Positions 8,168 to 14,035 of a stretch of DNA of 14,185 bases are shown here, piece by piece. This DNA comes from Acetofilamentum sp. (GTDB lineage Bacteria; Bacteroidota; Bacteroidia; Bacteroidales; JAADGE01). Numbering within the stretch: position 1 is the stretch's first letter; each line of letters begins with the position of its first letter. Where the stretch lies: positions 1 through 14,185 of the forward strand of contig DYOJ01000033.1 of assembly GCA_020720705.1 (NCBI GenBank), in the 5' to 3' direction. The position numbers and the translations under genes are program-made. The notes under the pieces were generated by a model. The model was not told the DNA's origin and made no database searches. It saw only the letters and a list, made by a program, of their open reading frames with translations.

Positions 8168-8175
8168 CAAATATA
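8168..8175 (-). promoter_or_regulatory. Probable -7 promoter box for the lectin/PorP block
   Basis: On the minus strand this reads TATATTTG, a full match to the Bacteroidetes -7 consensus TAnnTTTG. It lies about 39 bp upstream of the ATG at 8129. At the expected -33 distance there is TGTTTCG rather than a clean TTG, so the upstream half is weak. It is the best candidate promoter for the first gene of the leftward block. Confidence 0.45.
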
Positions 8176-8310
8176 CATTTTAGTTGCATACGAAACATTA
8201 AAATATGTTCTTAAAATATGTAAAAATCGTTGCAAACGATTGCGCTTTTTGTCATTGCATTTGTTTGTGAATTATAAAATAGGAAGTAGCATACCATATT
8301 TTAATGTTGA

Positions 8311-8382
8311 TATTTTAAATTTAAGTCAAAAGATTACAGACAAAAGACTATAAAATATTGTAAATCTATATTTTAAAAGTTA
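8311..8382 (+). repeat. AT-rich dispersed repeat, copy 3 (uninterrupted)
   Basis: This copy contains AGATTACAGACAAAAGACTA joined directly to TAAAATATTGTAAATCTATA. It is the intact reference for the copy split by the 131-bp insertion at 1947-2077 and for the one read through by the PorP gene at 745-809. It lies in the 960-bp gene-free region between the leftward and rightward blocks. Confidence 0.7.
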
Positions 8383-8505
8383 GTTATGAATAATACTTCG
8401 TTAGATTTTAGTATTTAGAAGTTAGACATTAGACTCAATTTGCTAAATTTCAATTAGTTGCAATCAATACTTAAATTTGTGAAATTATATTATCTAATTT
8501 ACAAT

Positions 8506-8546
8506 ATGTCAATATTTTACATAAAATATTAACGGACTATTGTTAT
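8506..8546 (+). repeat. 41-bp dispersed repeat, copy 1
   Basis: It begins with the 16 bases ATGTCAATATTTTACA and ends near GGACTATTG-TTAT. The same start and a similar end (GGAACTATTGATTAT) occur at 10797-10837. That second copy supplies the -33 region of the dehydrogenase promoter. The copy here lacks a following TAnnTTTG box. Confidence 0.5.
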
Positions 8547-8548
8547 GA

Positions 8549-8651
8549 ATACTGTTTACGGTTAATAGTTGAGGGTTAACAATACACTAAACACTTGATA
8601 GTGAACCACTTGTGGTAATTTGTAATCTCAATTTATTTCCGATGACAGTAT
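8549..8651 (+). repeat. ~105-bp dispersed intergenic repeat, copy R2
   Basis: The left end is ATACTGTTTACGG followed by AGTTGAGGGTT. The right end is ATCTCAATTTATTTCCGATG then ACAGTAT. The two ends are imperfect inverted repeats of each other: ATACTGT-n3-CGG…TTGAG on both, 17 of 27 positions matching by eye. This copy shows the family boundaries most clearly. Confidence 0.7.
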
Positions 8652-8879
8652 AATATTTATTGTTTGGTTTAAGATAAAAAACTTGAATCTAATGTCTAAC
8701 GTCAAAATTCTAAAATCTACCAAGTATTGCTCTTACAAAAACTTTTTTTTTTCGTGAAAGTTAAAACAGAGATTTTATATCAAAAGTGGAAAAAAATATA
8801 GTATCTTTACATTTGAAATTTATTGATAGATGAATCTACTCCGAAAGTTTTTTTTCTGAATGGGTAAATTATTTAGTAA

Positions 8880-9003
8880 TACCAAACCGCTGTCAAGATT
8901 AAGATTTTATTTCTGCACATATCAGGTGTTATCACCTGATATTTAAGGCTTTGAGGTGAAAACACCTCAAAGGTGCAATAATATATTTGATAGCGGTTTA
9001 GTA
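8880..9003. mobile_element. 124-bp element with inverted ends and two internal hairpins
   Basis: The ends are TACCAAACCGCTGTCAA (8880-8896) and TTGATAGCGGTTTAGTA (8987-9003), inverted repeats matching at 15 of 17 positions. Inside are two perfect 10-bp hairpins 6 nt apart: ATATCAGGTG-TTAT-CACCTGATAT (8919-8942) and CTTTGAGGTG-AAAA-CACCTCAAAG (8949-8972). They share the core AGGTG-N4-CACCT. No ORF is present. The layout fits a MITE-like element, a paired REP-type repeat, or a structured RNA upstream of ruvX. No clear target duplication and no T-run were seen, so neither transposition nor termination is demonstrated. Confidence 0.55.
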
Positions 9004-9040
9004 TAAACATCTTAATATCAATATTTTATTAAATTATTAT

Positions 9041-9063
9041 CACCGCTAAGCTGCTTATCGGTG
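9041..9063 (+). promoter_or_regulatory. Hairpin just upstream of ruvX
   Basis: CACCG-C-TAAG-CTG-CTTA-T-CGGTG forms a 5+4 bp interrupted stem. It ends 8 bp before the upstream ATG at 9071 and 29 bp before the preferred start at 9092. If transcribed it would lie in the 5' leader and could affect translation initiation. No known riboswitch or leader family is recognised. Confidence 0.3.
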
Positions 9064-9091
9064 TAAGCTCATGGTCGCAAAAGCACAGATT

Positions 9092-9508
9092 ATGTCGAGG
9101 ATTTTAGCACTTGATTACGGAATGAAACGGACGGGAATTGCCGTTTCGGATAATTTAAAAATCTCGGCAAACGGGTTGGAGACTATAGAAACATCAAAAG
9201 TCTTTGAATTTTTGGATAATTATTTAAAGAAGGAAACTGTCGAAACAATAGTTGTCGGAAATCCACTCACATTGCAAAACACAGCATCCGATGCCACGCC
9301 TTTGGTAATGCCGTTTGTTCAAAAATTAAAACAAAGCTACCCGACAATAAAAGTCGAGTTGTTTGACGAACGATTTACGTCTAAAATGGCATTTCAGGCT
9401 ATGATTGCGGGCGGCGTTAAAAAGCAAGCCCGTCGCGATAAAGCCCTTGTTGATAAAATCAGTGCTGTAATTTTATTACAATCTTATATGGAATCTTTGA
9501 ATTTTTGA
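9092..9508 (+). CDS. ruvX: RuvX/YqgF family Holliday junction resolvase-like nuclease
   Basis: RNase H-fold protein of the YqgF/RuvX family. In Escherichia coli YqgF matures the 5' end of 16S rRNA, and the family is also annotated as putative Holliday junction resolvase. Visible motifs are ILALDYGMKRTGIAVSD at the N terminus with the first catalytic Asp, VVGNPLT in the middle, LFDERFTS carrying the conserved Glu, and DKISAVILLQSYM carrying the C-terminal Asp. The length is 138 aa from 9092, normal for the family. An in-frame ATG at 9071 would add seven residues (MVAKAQI) ahead of the usual M-x-RILALDYG start, so 9092 is preferred. It is the first gene of the rightward set and is preceded by a repeat-rich region. 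No operon partner is adjacent. Confidence 0.93.
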   Translation: MSRILALDYGMKRTGIAVSDNLKISANGLETIETSKVFEFLDNYLKKETVETIVVGNPLTLQNTASDATPLVMPFVQKLKQSYPTIKVELFDERFTSKMAFQAMIAGGVKKQARRDKALVDKISAVILLQSYMESLNF

Positions 9509-9674
9509 ATCATGTTTATGGTTGAAAATTTCCTATTGATTAATATAAAATTTTAAGCCATAAGTATTGAGTAGTTAGTATTTAGTTTTTTTTGTAAAAT
9601 ATAGATATTCAGTAAAATACGAGAATTTTATAATATTAACTAATTTTAATCTGTTACTTCGTACCGTAAAACAA

Positions 9675-9779
9675 ACTATAAGTCATCAGGAATAAATTGT
9701 GATTACAAACTTACATAAGTTACTTATTATAAAATACATAAAACAAAATCAACCCTCAACTCTAAACCGTAAACAGTAC
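9675..9779 (-). repeat. ~105-bp dispersed intergenic repeat, copy R3 (inverted)
   Basis: On the minus strand it reads GTACTGTTTACGGTTTAGAG at one end and TCACAATTTATTCCTGATGA at the other, matching R2 and R5 end to end. It fills a third of the 312-bp gap between ruvX and the EcsC-family gene. The rest of that gap is AT-rich with no gene or clear terminator. A weak AAAATATAGAT fragment near 9596 resembles the other dispersed repeat. Confidence 0.65.
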
Positions 9780-9820
9780 ATAAGTCATCAGGTATTCATT
9801 TTTTCTAAATCTTTTTAATT

Positions 9821-10537
9821 ATGGAAAACAAATCATTGTCATTTTGGTTCAAAATTTTGAAAACTACGTTGAAAATGCCCGGCGCCATTGTGAATCGTGA
9901 AGATTTTTTGCGTGCCGAATTTGCTAAAAAATGCACAGCCGAAGAGCTTGATAAAATTGTTGCCGAAAACCCGAAAGCCGCCGGGGTTTCCGATGCTTTT
10001 ATTCGTAAATCGGCGCAAAGGCTTATTCGATTGTCTGTTGCCGAAACAGGAGGTTTGTCGTTTGCTGCCGGTTTACCCGGCGGATTGTTTATTGCGGCAA
10101 CTATTCCGGCTGACTTGGCGCAGTTCTATCTGCACGAAATTATTCTGATACAAAAATTAGCCTATTTGTACGGAAAACCTGAAATTATTTCCAAAGACAC
10201 GCGCAAAGAGGAGCATAATCTTTTACACCTAACACTTTATTTCGGAGTAGCTTACGGTGCAGACGATGCTGAAGATGCACTTTGGGAATTTGAACACTCA
10301 AGTATTATGCCCGATATTAGAAAACCATTTGAACAAGAAGCCGTTACACAAATTGCACTTCAAATTGGCAAATGGTTGGGGGTTCGGATTGTCAAAGGGC
10401 TGACCAAGAATGGTACCGCTAAACTTATACCGCTTGCCGGCGGGTTTGTCTCGGGCGGCTTGTCTGCCGTAACTTTATCCAAATCGGCAAAACGACTTCA
10501 CAACCATCTCATTTCCGGTATTTTAGAAGAGAAATAG
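9821..10537 (+). CDS. EcsC family protein
   Basis: A 238-aa protein resembling the EcsC family, named after the third gene of the Bacillus subtilis ecs ABC-transporter operon. The molecular role of the family is poorly defined. Diagnostic stretches are an early charged helical region (FLRAEFAKKC, ELDKIV), a glycine-rich hydrophobic segment at about residues 75-95 (GGLSFAAGLPGG then FIAATIPADLAQFY) followed by an amphipathic helix (HEIILIQKLAYLYG), and a C-terminal glycine-rich segment (LIPLAGGFVSGGLSAVTL). The two glycine/hydrophobic segments suggest membrane association. There is no signal peptide. No ABC transporter genes are adjacent, so the Bacillus context is not conserved. Flanking gaps on both sides carry dispersed repeats, suggesting a single-gene transcription unit. 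Confidence 0.85.
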   Translation: MENKSLSFWFKILKTTLKMPGAIVNREDFLRAEFAKKCTAEELDKIVAENPKAAGVSDAFIRKSAQRLIRLSVAETGGLSFAAGLPGGLFIAATIPADLAQFYLHEIILIQKLAYLYGKPEIISKDTRKEEHNLLHLTLYFGVAYGADDAEDALWEFEHSSIMPDIRKPFEQEAVTQIALQIGKWLGVRIVKGLTKNGTAKLIPLAGGFVSGGLSAVTLSKSAKRLHNHLISGILEEK

Positions 10538-10655
10538 AATGAAGTATTTTTTTCAGATAAGGCATTTACTCAAATTAGTTTAACAGGTAGAAAATGCGTA
10601 AACTGAAAATGTATTAATTTGGGAATGTGATAGTTTTCAGATTATTAAACAGTTA

Positions 10656-10685
10656 TATTGTTTACGGTTTAATGTTTACAGTTAC
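10656..10685 (+). repeat. Partial copy R4 of the ~105-bp repeat
   Basis: ATTGTTTACGGTTTAATGTT matches the left end of R1/R2/R5 and the similarity then fades. The matching right end is not visible downstream. It lies in the 340-bp gap between the EcsC-family gene and the dehydrogenase. The remainder of that gap holds only AT-rich sequence, the 41-bp repeat at 10797-10837 and the promoter. Confidence 0.5.
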
Positions 10686-10796
10686 GCATTTAATTTAAAT
10701 TCAGCATATTGACTGATTTTTAAAAATTTATGTTTAACCCGTTTTTAGTATAACTTAAAAGTACTCAAATCTAATTGAGCATTACACAATAATTGA

Positions 10797-10837
10797 ATGT
10801 CAATATTTTACAAAGATTTTAAGGAACTATTGATTAT
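10797..10837 (+). repeat. 41-bp dispersed repeat, copy 2
   Basis: It shares its first 16 bases, ATGTCAATATTTTACA, exactly with 8506-8521 and ends in a similar AACTATTGATTAT. The TTG of the promoter at 10830-10832 lies inside this copy, so the repeat contributes the upstream half of a working-looking promoter. Confidence 0.5.
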
Positions 10838-10859
10838 AAAAACTAAAATCATACCTTTG
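10830..10859 (+). promoter_or_regulatory. Bacteroidetes-type promoter for the dehydrogenase gene
   Basis: TTG at 10830-10832 and TACCTTTG at 10852-10859 are separated by 19 bp, matching the TTG-N(about 19)-TAnnTTTG consensus of the primary sigma factor in Bacteroidetes. The coding start at 10878 follows 18 bp after the -7 box, so the predicted 5' leader is only about 10-15 nt. The only purine-rich stretch, AGAGG, ends one base before the ATG, too close for a normal Shine-Dalgarno. Confidence 0.7.
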
Positions 10860-10877
10860 CATCGTTAAATCAGAGGT

Positions 10878-11885
10878 ATGGTTTTAGTAACCGGAGGCAC
10901 CGGTATGTTGGGTGCACATGTTTTGGTAGAGCTGTCGCAAACACACGAAAAAGTTCGTGCGCTTTGTCGCACTTCGAGCCAATTTGACCATGTGAAGCGG
11001 ATTTTTTCATACTATTTTCCAAAACCGGATAGTTACTACGAACGTATTGAGTGGGTAATTGCCGACTTGAAATATTACGAAGACTGTCTGAAAGCAACTG
11101 AAGCTGTAAGTACAGTATATCATGTTGCGGCAGAAGTATCTTTCGCACCCAAAAAACACATGCAACTTATTCAGAATAATACACTTACAACTCGAAATAT
11201 CGTTAATGCTTCACTCGAAAATCGTGTCGGCAGATTTTGTCATGTAAGTTCGATAGCTGCCTTGGGCGAAGCACAGTACGGAAGTCAAATTACAGAGCAA
11301 ACGACCAAAAATAATTTTGAAACCTCGTCCGGTTATGCCATAAGTAAATTTAGCTCCGAAGCCGAAGTTTGGCGCGCAATCGAAGAAGGATTGAACGCAG
11401 TCATCGTTAATCCGTCCGTAATTTTAGGACCCGGAAATTGGGCACAGGGCAGTCCGAGCCTTATCGCAACGGTTGCCGAAGGCTTAAACTATTACACCGA
11501 AGGAATAACCGGCTTTGTGGATGTTCGAGATGTCGCAAAATTGATGGTTCAACTTACAGAGTCAGACATTAATGCAGAATCATTTTTACTTTCGTCCGAA
11601 AATCTTAGCTTTAAAACACTGTTCGGAATGATAGCACACGAACTAAAACGCATGCCGCCGAACAAAAAGGCAACAAAAAGAATATTGAATATCGCAAAAC
11701 AATTTGAAAAAATCCGAAGTTTGATACTCGGCAAAGAACCACGAATAACAAGTGAAACCATACAAGCAGCATTCTCGGAACAGTATTATTCGTCTGAAAA
11801 AATTAAAGAACGACTTACCTTTCAATTTATGCCTATAGAACAATCCGTAAGAGATATTTGCCGTTTGTATTTACGTGAACATTGA
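10878..11885 (+). CDS. NAD(P)-dependent epimerase/dehydratase (extended SDR) family protein
   Basis: A 335-aa extended short-chain dehydrogenase/reductase, close in pattern to dihydroflavonol-4-reductase/3-beta-HSD-like sugar or lipid modifying enzymes. The N-terminal Rossmann nucleotide site is TGGTGMLG (5-12, GxxGxxG). The pattern continues with ADL near residue 62, YHVAAEVSF (81-89), the catalytic-region serines HVSSIA (122-127) and the catalytic pair Tyr153-x3-Lys157 (GYAISKF). A PSVILGPG substrate-side loop follows at 179-186, then GFVDVRDVA at 212-220. The C-terminal third is helical and less conserved, as expected for the substrate domain. The substrate cannot be told from the sequence. 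The first ATG is the only sensible start, since the next in-frame Met lies inside the nucleotide-binding loop. Confidence 0.9.
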   Translation: MVLVTGGTGMLGAHVLVELSQTHEKVRALCRTSSQFDHVKRIFSYYFPKPDSYYERIEWVIADLKYYEDCLKATEAVSTVYHVAAEVSFAPKKHMQLIQNNTLTTRNIVNASLENRVGRFCHVSSIAALGEAQYGSQITEQTTKNNFETSSGYAISKFSSEAEVWRAIEEGLNAVIVNPSVILGPGNWAQGSPSLIATVAEGLNYYTEGITGFVDVRDVAKLMVQLTESDINAESFLLSSENLSFKTLFGMIAHELKRMPPNKKATKRILNIAKQFEKIRSLILGKEPRITSETIQAAFSEQYYSSEKIKERLTFQFMPIEQSVRDICRLYLREH

Positions 11886-11933
11886 AAAAATTTGGTTCTT
11901 CGATAAAGAGTGTGGGTAAATGTAAATCATTAT

Positions 11934-12037
11934 ATACTGTTTTCGGTTTAAAGTTGAGGGTTTAAATAGGCACAAGTAATAGATTATCTGTCAATTAGCA
12001 TAAATAGAAATCTCAATATATCCCAGATGATAGAATA
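11934..12037 (+). repeat. ~105-bp dispersed intergenic repeat, copy R5
   Basis: The left end is ATACTGTTTTCGGTTTAAAG followed by TTGAGGGTTTA. The right end is AAATCTCAATATATCCCAGA then TGATAGAATAT. Both ends align with R2. It occupies the 5' half of the 287-bp gap between the dehydrogenase and the toxin-antitoxin pair. Confidence 0.65.
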
Positions 12038-12120
12038 TCGAAGCAGAAAAAAAGTATGGAATTTATCGAAGCCTTGACAAAACAAAAAGAAAGATTATAG
12101 AAAAATCAATAGGATGATAA

Positions 12121-12138
12121 TGTATTAATTTCAATACA
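12121..12138. promoter_or_regulatory. Inverted repeat upstream of mntA
   Basis: TGTATT-AATTTC-AATACA is a 6-bp-arm inverted repeat about 35 bp before the mntA start. A perfect 10-bp palindrome GTAAATTTAC follows at 12151-12160. Toxin-antitoxin operons are often autoregulated through such sites, so this could be an operator. In AT-rich DNA short palindromes are common, and the call is tentative. Confidence 0.25.
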
Positions 12139-12172
12139 CATCGAATATCTGTAAATTTACAAAACACAAATT

Positions 12173-12472
12173 ATGATGTTGGACAAAGGATATATAGTTA
12201 ATACCTTGATTTATAATAAATCAAAAATAGCAGATTTGGGAATTTCTCAAATTGGATTGTTTGGTTCTTATGCAAGAAATGAGCAACACGAAAAAAGTGA
12301 TATTGACATATTTGTTGAATTTCAACCACAAAAAGAAACATTTGACAATTTCATGGACTTATGTTTTTTTCTTGATGATTTATTTGCCGGTATTAAAGTT
12401 GAAGTCGTTACAAAAAATGGGTTAAGTCCAATTATCGGTTCAAAAATTTTAAAAGAAGTGGAATATGTCTAA
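12173..12472 (+). CDS. mntA: MntA-type nucleotidyltransferase antitoxin
   Basis: A minimal nucleotidyltransferase of 99 aa. The signature is GLFGSYARNE (28-37) followed by SDIDIFVEF (42-50), i.e. GS-x-AR-x-E-x4-SD-x-D, with catalytic Asp43 and Asp45 and a further acidic residue in KVEVV (Glu77). In studied MntA-HepT systems the enzyme neutralises its partner by transferring AMP to a tyrosine of the toxin's RX4HXY motif. The stop codon overlaps the start of the downstream hepT gene by 8 bp (ATGTCTAA), so translation is probably coupled. The first two codons are both ATG (12173, 12176) and either could initiate. All catalytic residues are present, so the antitoxin looks intact. Confidence 0.93.
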   Translation: MMLDKGYIVNTLIYNKSKIADLGISQIGLFGSYARNEQHEKSDIDIFVEFQPQKETFDNFMDLCFFLDDLFAGIKVEVVTKNGLSPIIGSKILKEVEYV

Positions 12473-12821
12473 ATCACCAATAGACTATTTGGCTCACATT
12501 TTGATTGAATGTGAATACATAAATAACACACTAACAGAGGATATTGATATAAATAATTTTCTCGAAGATGAAACAATGAAACGTGCAATTGTTCGAAGTT
12601 TAGAAATAATCGGAGAGGCTACAAAACAAATAACAGCCGATATAAAATACAAATGGAATAATATTAAATGGAGAAATATTGCAGGAATGCGAGATAAATT
12701 AATTCATGACTATATCGGAGTAAACTATTTGATAGTTTGGGATGTTGCCAAAAATAGAATACCTGAATTAGTTATTCAGATAAATGAAGTTATTGAAAAT
12801 GAAAAGGATAAATTTGAATAG
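12465..12821 (+). CDS. hepT: HepT-type (DUF86) HEPN ribonuclease toxin
   Basis: A 118-aa mostly helical HEPN-domain protein of the HepT/DUF86 family, the toxin of MntA-HepT modules. The active-site motif Arg76-x4-His81-x-Tyr83 (RDKLIHDY) is complete, as is the preceding helix SLEIIGEATKQI (45-56). HEPN toxins of this type are RNases acting as dimers. Tyr83 is the residue expected to be modified by the MntA partner. The start overlaps the end of mntA by 8 bp in a different frame, the usual tight pairing. Nothing suggests truncation. The tolerated role (stress response, phage defence or plasmid/island stabilisation) cannot be decided from this window. Confidence 0.93.
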   Translation: MSKSPIDYLAHILIECEYINNTLTEDIDINNFLEDETMKRAIVRSLEIIGEATKQITADIKYKWNNIKWRNIAGMRDKLIHDYIGVNYLIVWDVAKNRIPELVIQINEVIENEKDKFE

Positions 12822-12961
12822 CATACTTGAAACTTGAAATTTAAGATTTATTACTTAACACTAAATTCTTGATACTCAGAATAAACCGTTAATTAGTTTT
12901 TTATTTATAAAGCAATGAATCACAGTGTATTAAAATCTGAAATTTTACAACAAATAGAATT

Positions 12962-13942
12962 ATGATGCGCTCCGCTTTTATTCTGTTTTTTGCAATTTTG
13001 ATTGTAACGAGTTCCGAAGCTCAAAATCCGATTTGGACAAACGGAACCGCTATGACAATTCCGTATAAACGAATGGAAATCAGTGTGTTTCGTCCGGCAC
13101 GATACGGAGTTGGAAAACACACGGAATTATCGGCACATCCCATCGGTTTTTTTGCATTGCCTCATTTATTTGTAAAACATGAGTGGTTTGCGTTCAAATA
13201 CAGGCGAAAAAAATATCTGTTTTCGACCCGACACGGCATTTATTACCCGACTCTTGCCGAAACTTTATACACACGATTCAATTTTTTTAATGTCTATCCG
13301 GAAGGAGCAAGTTTTGAACAAGCTCTGGGTATCCAAAACGAAATTCTAATCAGTCGTTGGTTGCAGGCGCCAAGTTCGTGCTCGCCCGGAAATAATCTGA
13401 TAACATTAAAAATCGGAACCAAATACGGATTAGGATTTGAAAAGCCCTATTCTCCGGCAGCTTTGCGTCCGATAATATTTCGGGAAAGTCGTGTTTTTGA
13501 ACCGCGCTTGGTGGCTTATATCGGTTTGGGAATTGATGCTTATCTTAGTCCGATGTTCAATTATTTTGCTGATTTAGATTTTTATTCCATCGGGAAATTT
13601 GAAGATTTTACAGTTGAAGGCAAGCTGGGGATTATGGGGTATATGGAATCGAATTGGAGTGCATTTGCCGGACTTAAAGGCGGATTTACAAGCATGAACG
13701 GTGCAAATAAGTTATATATTTTCCCGATTGCAGATGTTGCATACACTTTCAAAACCTCCAAGAAACATTCAGGCGAGATGGGGTTGTTCGGCGATGACGT
13801 ATTCAAACATCAAAATTTGGACGAAAAGGGAGATGAAAATATCCGGTATCGGTACGAGGCGCCTGAAGAAGACGAAGGCGGAGAGCATGCTACCGACACA
13901 GATTCAAAAGAACGCCGAAAAATATTTAAGCGAAAAAAATAA
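12962..13942 (+). CDS. Secreted/outer-membrane protein of unknown function
   Basis: I do not recognise a family for this 326-aa protein. It begins with a clear signal peptide (about residues 1-20, hydrophobic FILFFAILIV, cleavage after SSEA before QNPIW). The first two codons are both ATG. The mature part is rich in alternating aromatic and polar residues with repeated glycine turns (IGLGIDAYLSPMFNYFADLDFYSIG, here and in similar stretches up to residue 265), which fits an outer-membrane beta-barrel. There is no T9SS sorting domain and no lipoprotein cysteine. The last 55 or so residues (from about 270) form a charged tail, acidic around EAPEEDEGGE and ending in the basic RRKIFKRKK. That tail would sit in the periplasm or outside rather than in the barrel. 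No clear promoter was found. The gene stands alone between the toxin-antitoxin pair and a tandem repeat array. Confidence 0.75.
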   Translation: MMRSAFILFFAILIVTSSEAQNPIWTNGTAMTIPYKRMEISVFRPARYGVGKHTELSAHPIGFFALPHLFVKHEWFAFKYRRKKYLFSTRHGIYYPTLAETLYTRFNFFNVYPEGASFEQALGIQNEILISRWLQAPSSCSPGNNLITLKIGTKYGLGFEKPYSPAALRPIIFRESRVFEPRLVAYIGLGIDAYLSPMFNYFADLDFYSIGKFEDFTVEGKLGIMGYMESNWSAFAGLKGGFTSMNGANKLYIFPIADVAYTFKTSKKHSGEMGLFGDDVFKHQNLDEKGDENIRYRYEAPEEDEGGEHATDTDSKERRKIFKRKK

Positions 13943-14035
13943 AGAATTGAATTTTTGTTTAAGTCAAAACGTGTAAATGTCTGATTTTATGTGATTTACA
14001 TTCATTTTTTCAATCGAATATTTTGTCCTACTGTA

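Larger units (their letters stand above)
8402..8719. repeat. 37-bp inverted repeat pair enclosing R2
   Basis: The left arm (8402-8438) contains GTTAGACATTAGACTCAA. The right arm (8683-8719) contains TTGAATCTAATGTCTAAC, its near-perfect inverse, and the similarity continues to TAGATTTTAG versus CTAAAATCTA at the outer ends. The arms differ at only a few positions by eye. The interval contains a 41-bp repeat (8506-8546) and repeat R2. No ORF of note lies inside. Confidence 0.5.

Noticed and set aside
7812..8183. 123-aa plus-strand open frame opposite the start of the 875-aa cargo gene
   Set aside because: It covers the signal peptide and first domain of a clearly coding gene on the other strand and has no coherent protein character.
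8730..8755. Short stem around the T-run at 8740-8750 as a terminator
   Set aside because: The arms (AACTTT/AAAGTT) are short and AT-only, and no gene ends nearby on either strand.
8802..8809. TATCTTTA as a promoter -7 box for ruvX
   Set aside because: The last base departs from TAnnTTTG, no TTG lies at the right distance, and the 124-bp structured element separates it from ruvX.
10870..11148. 92-aa minus-strand open frame opposite the dehydrogenase
   Set aside because: It overlaps the Rossmann-fold coding sequence throughout and is best explained as a shadow.
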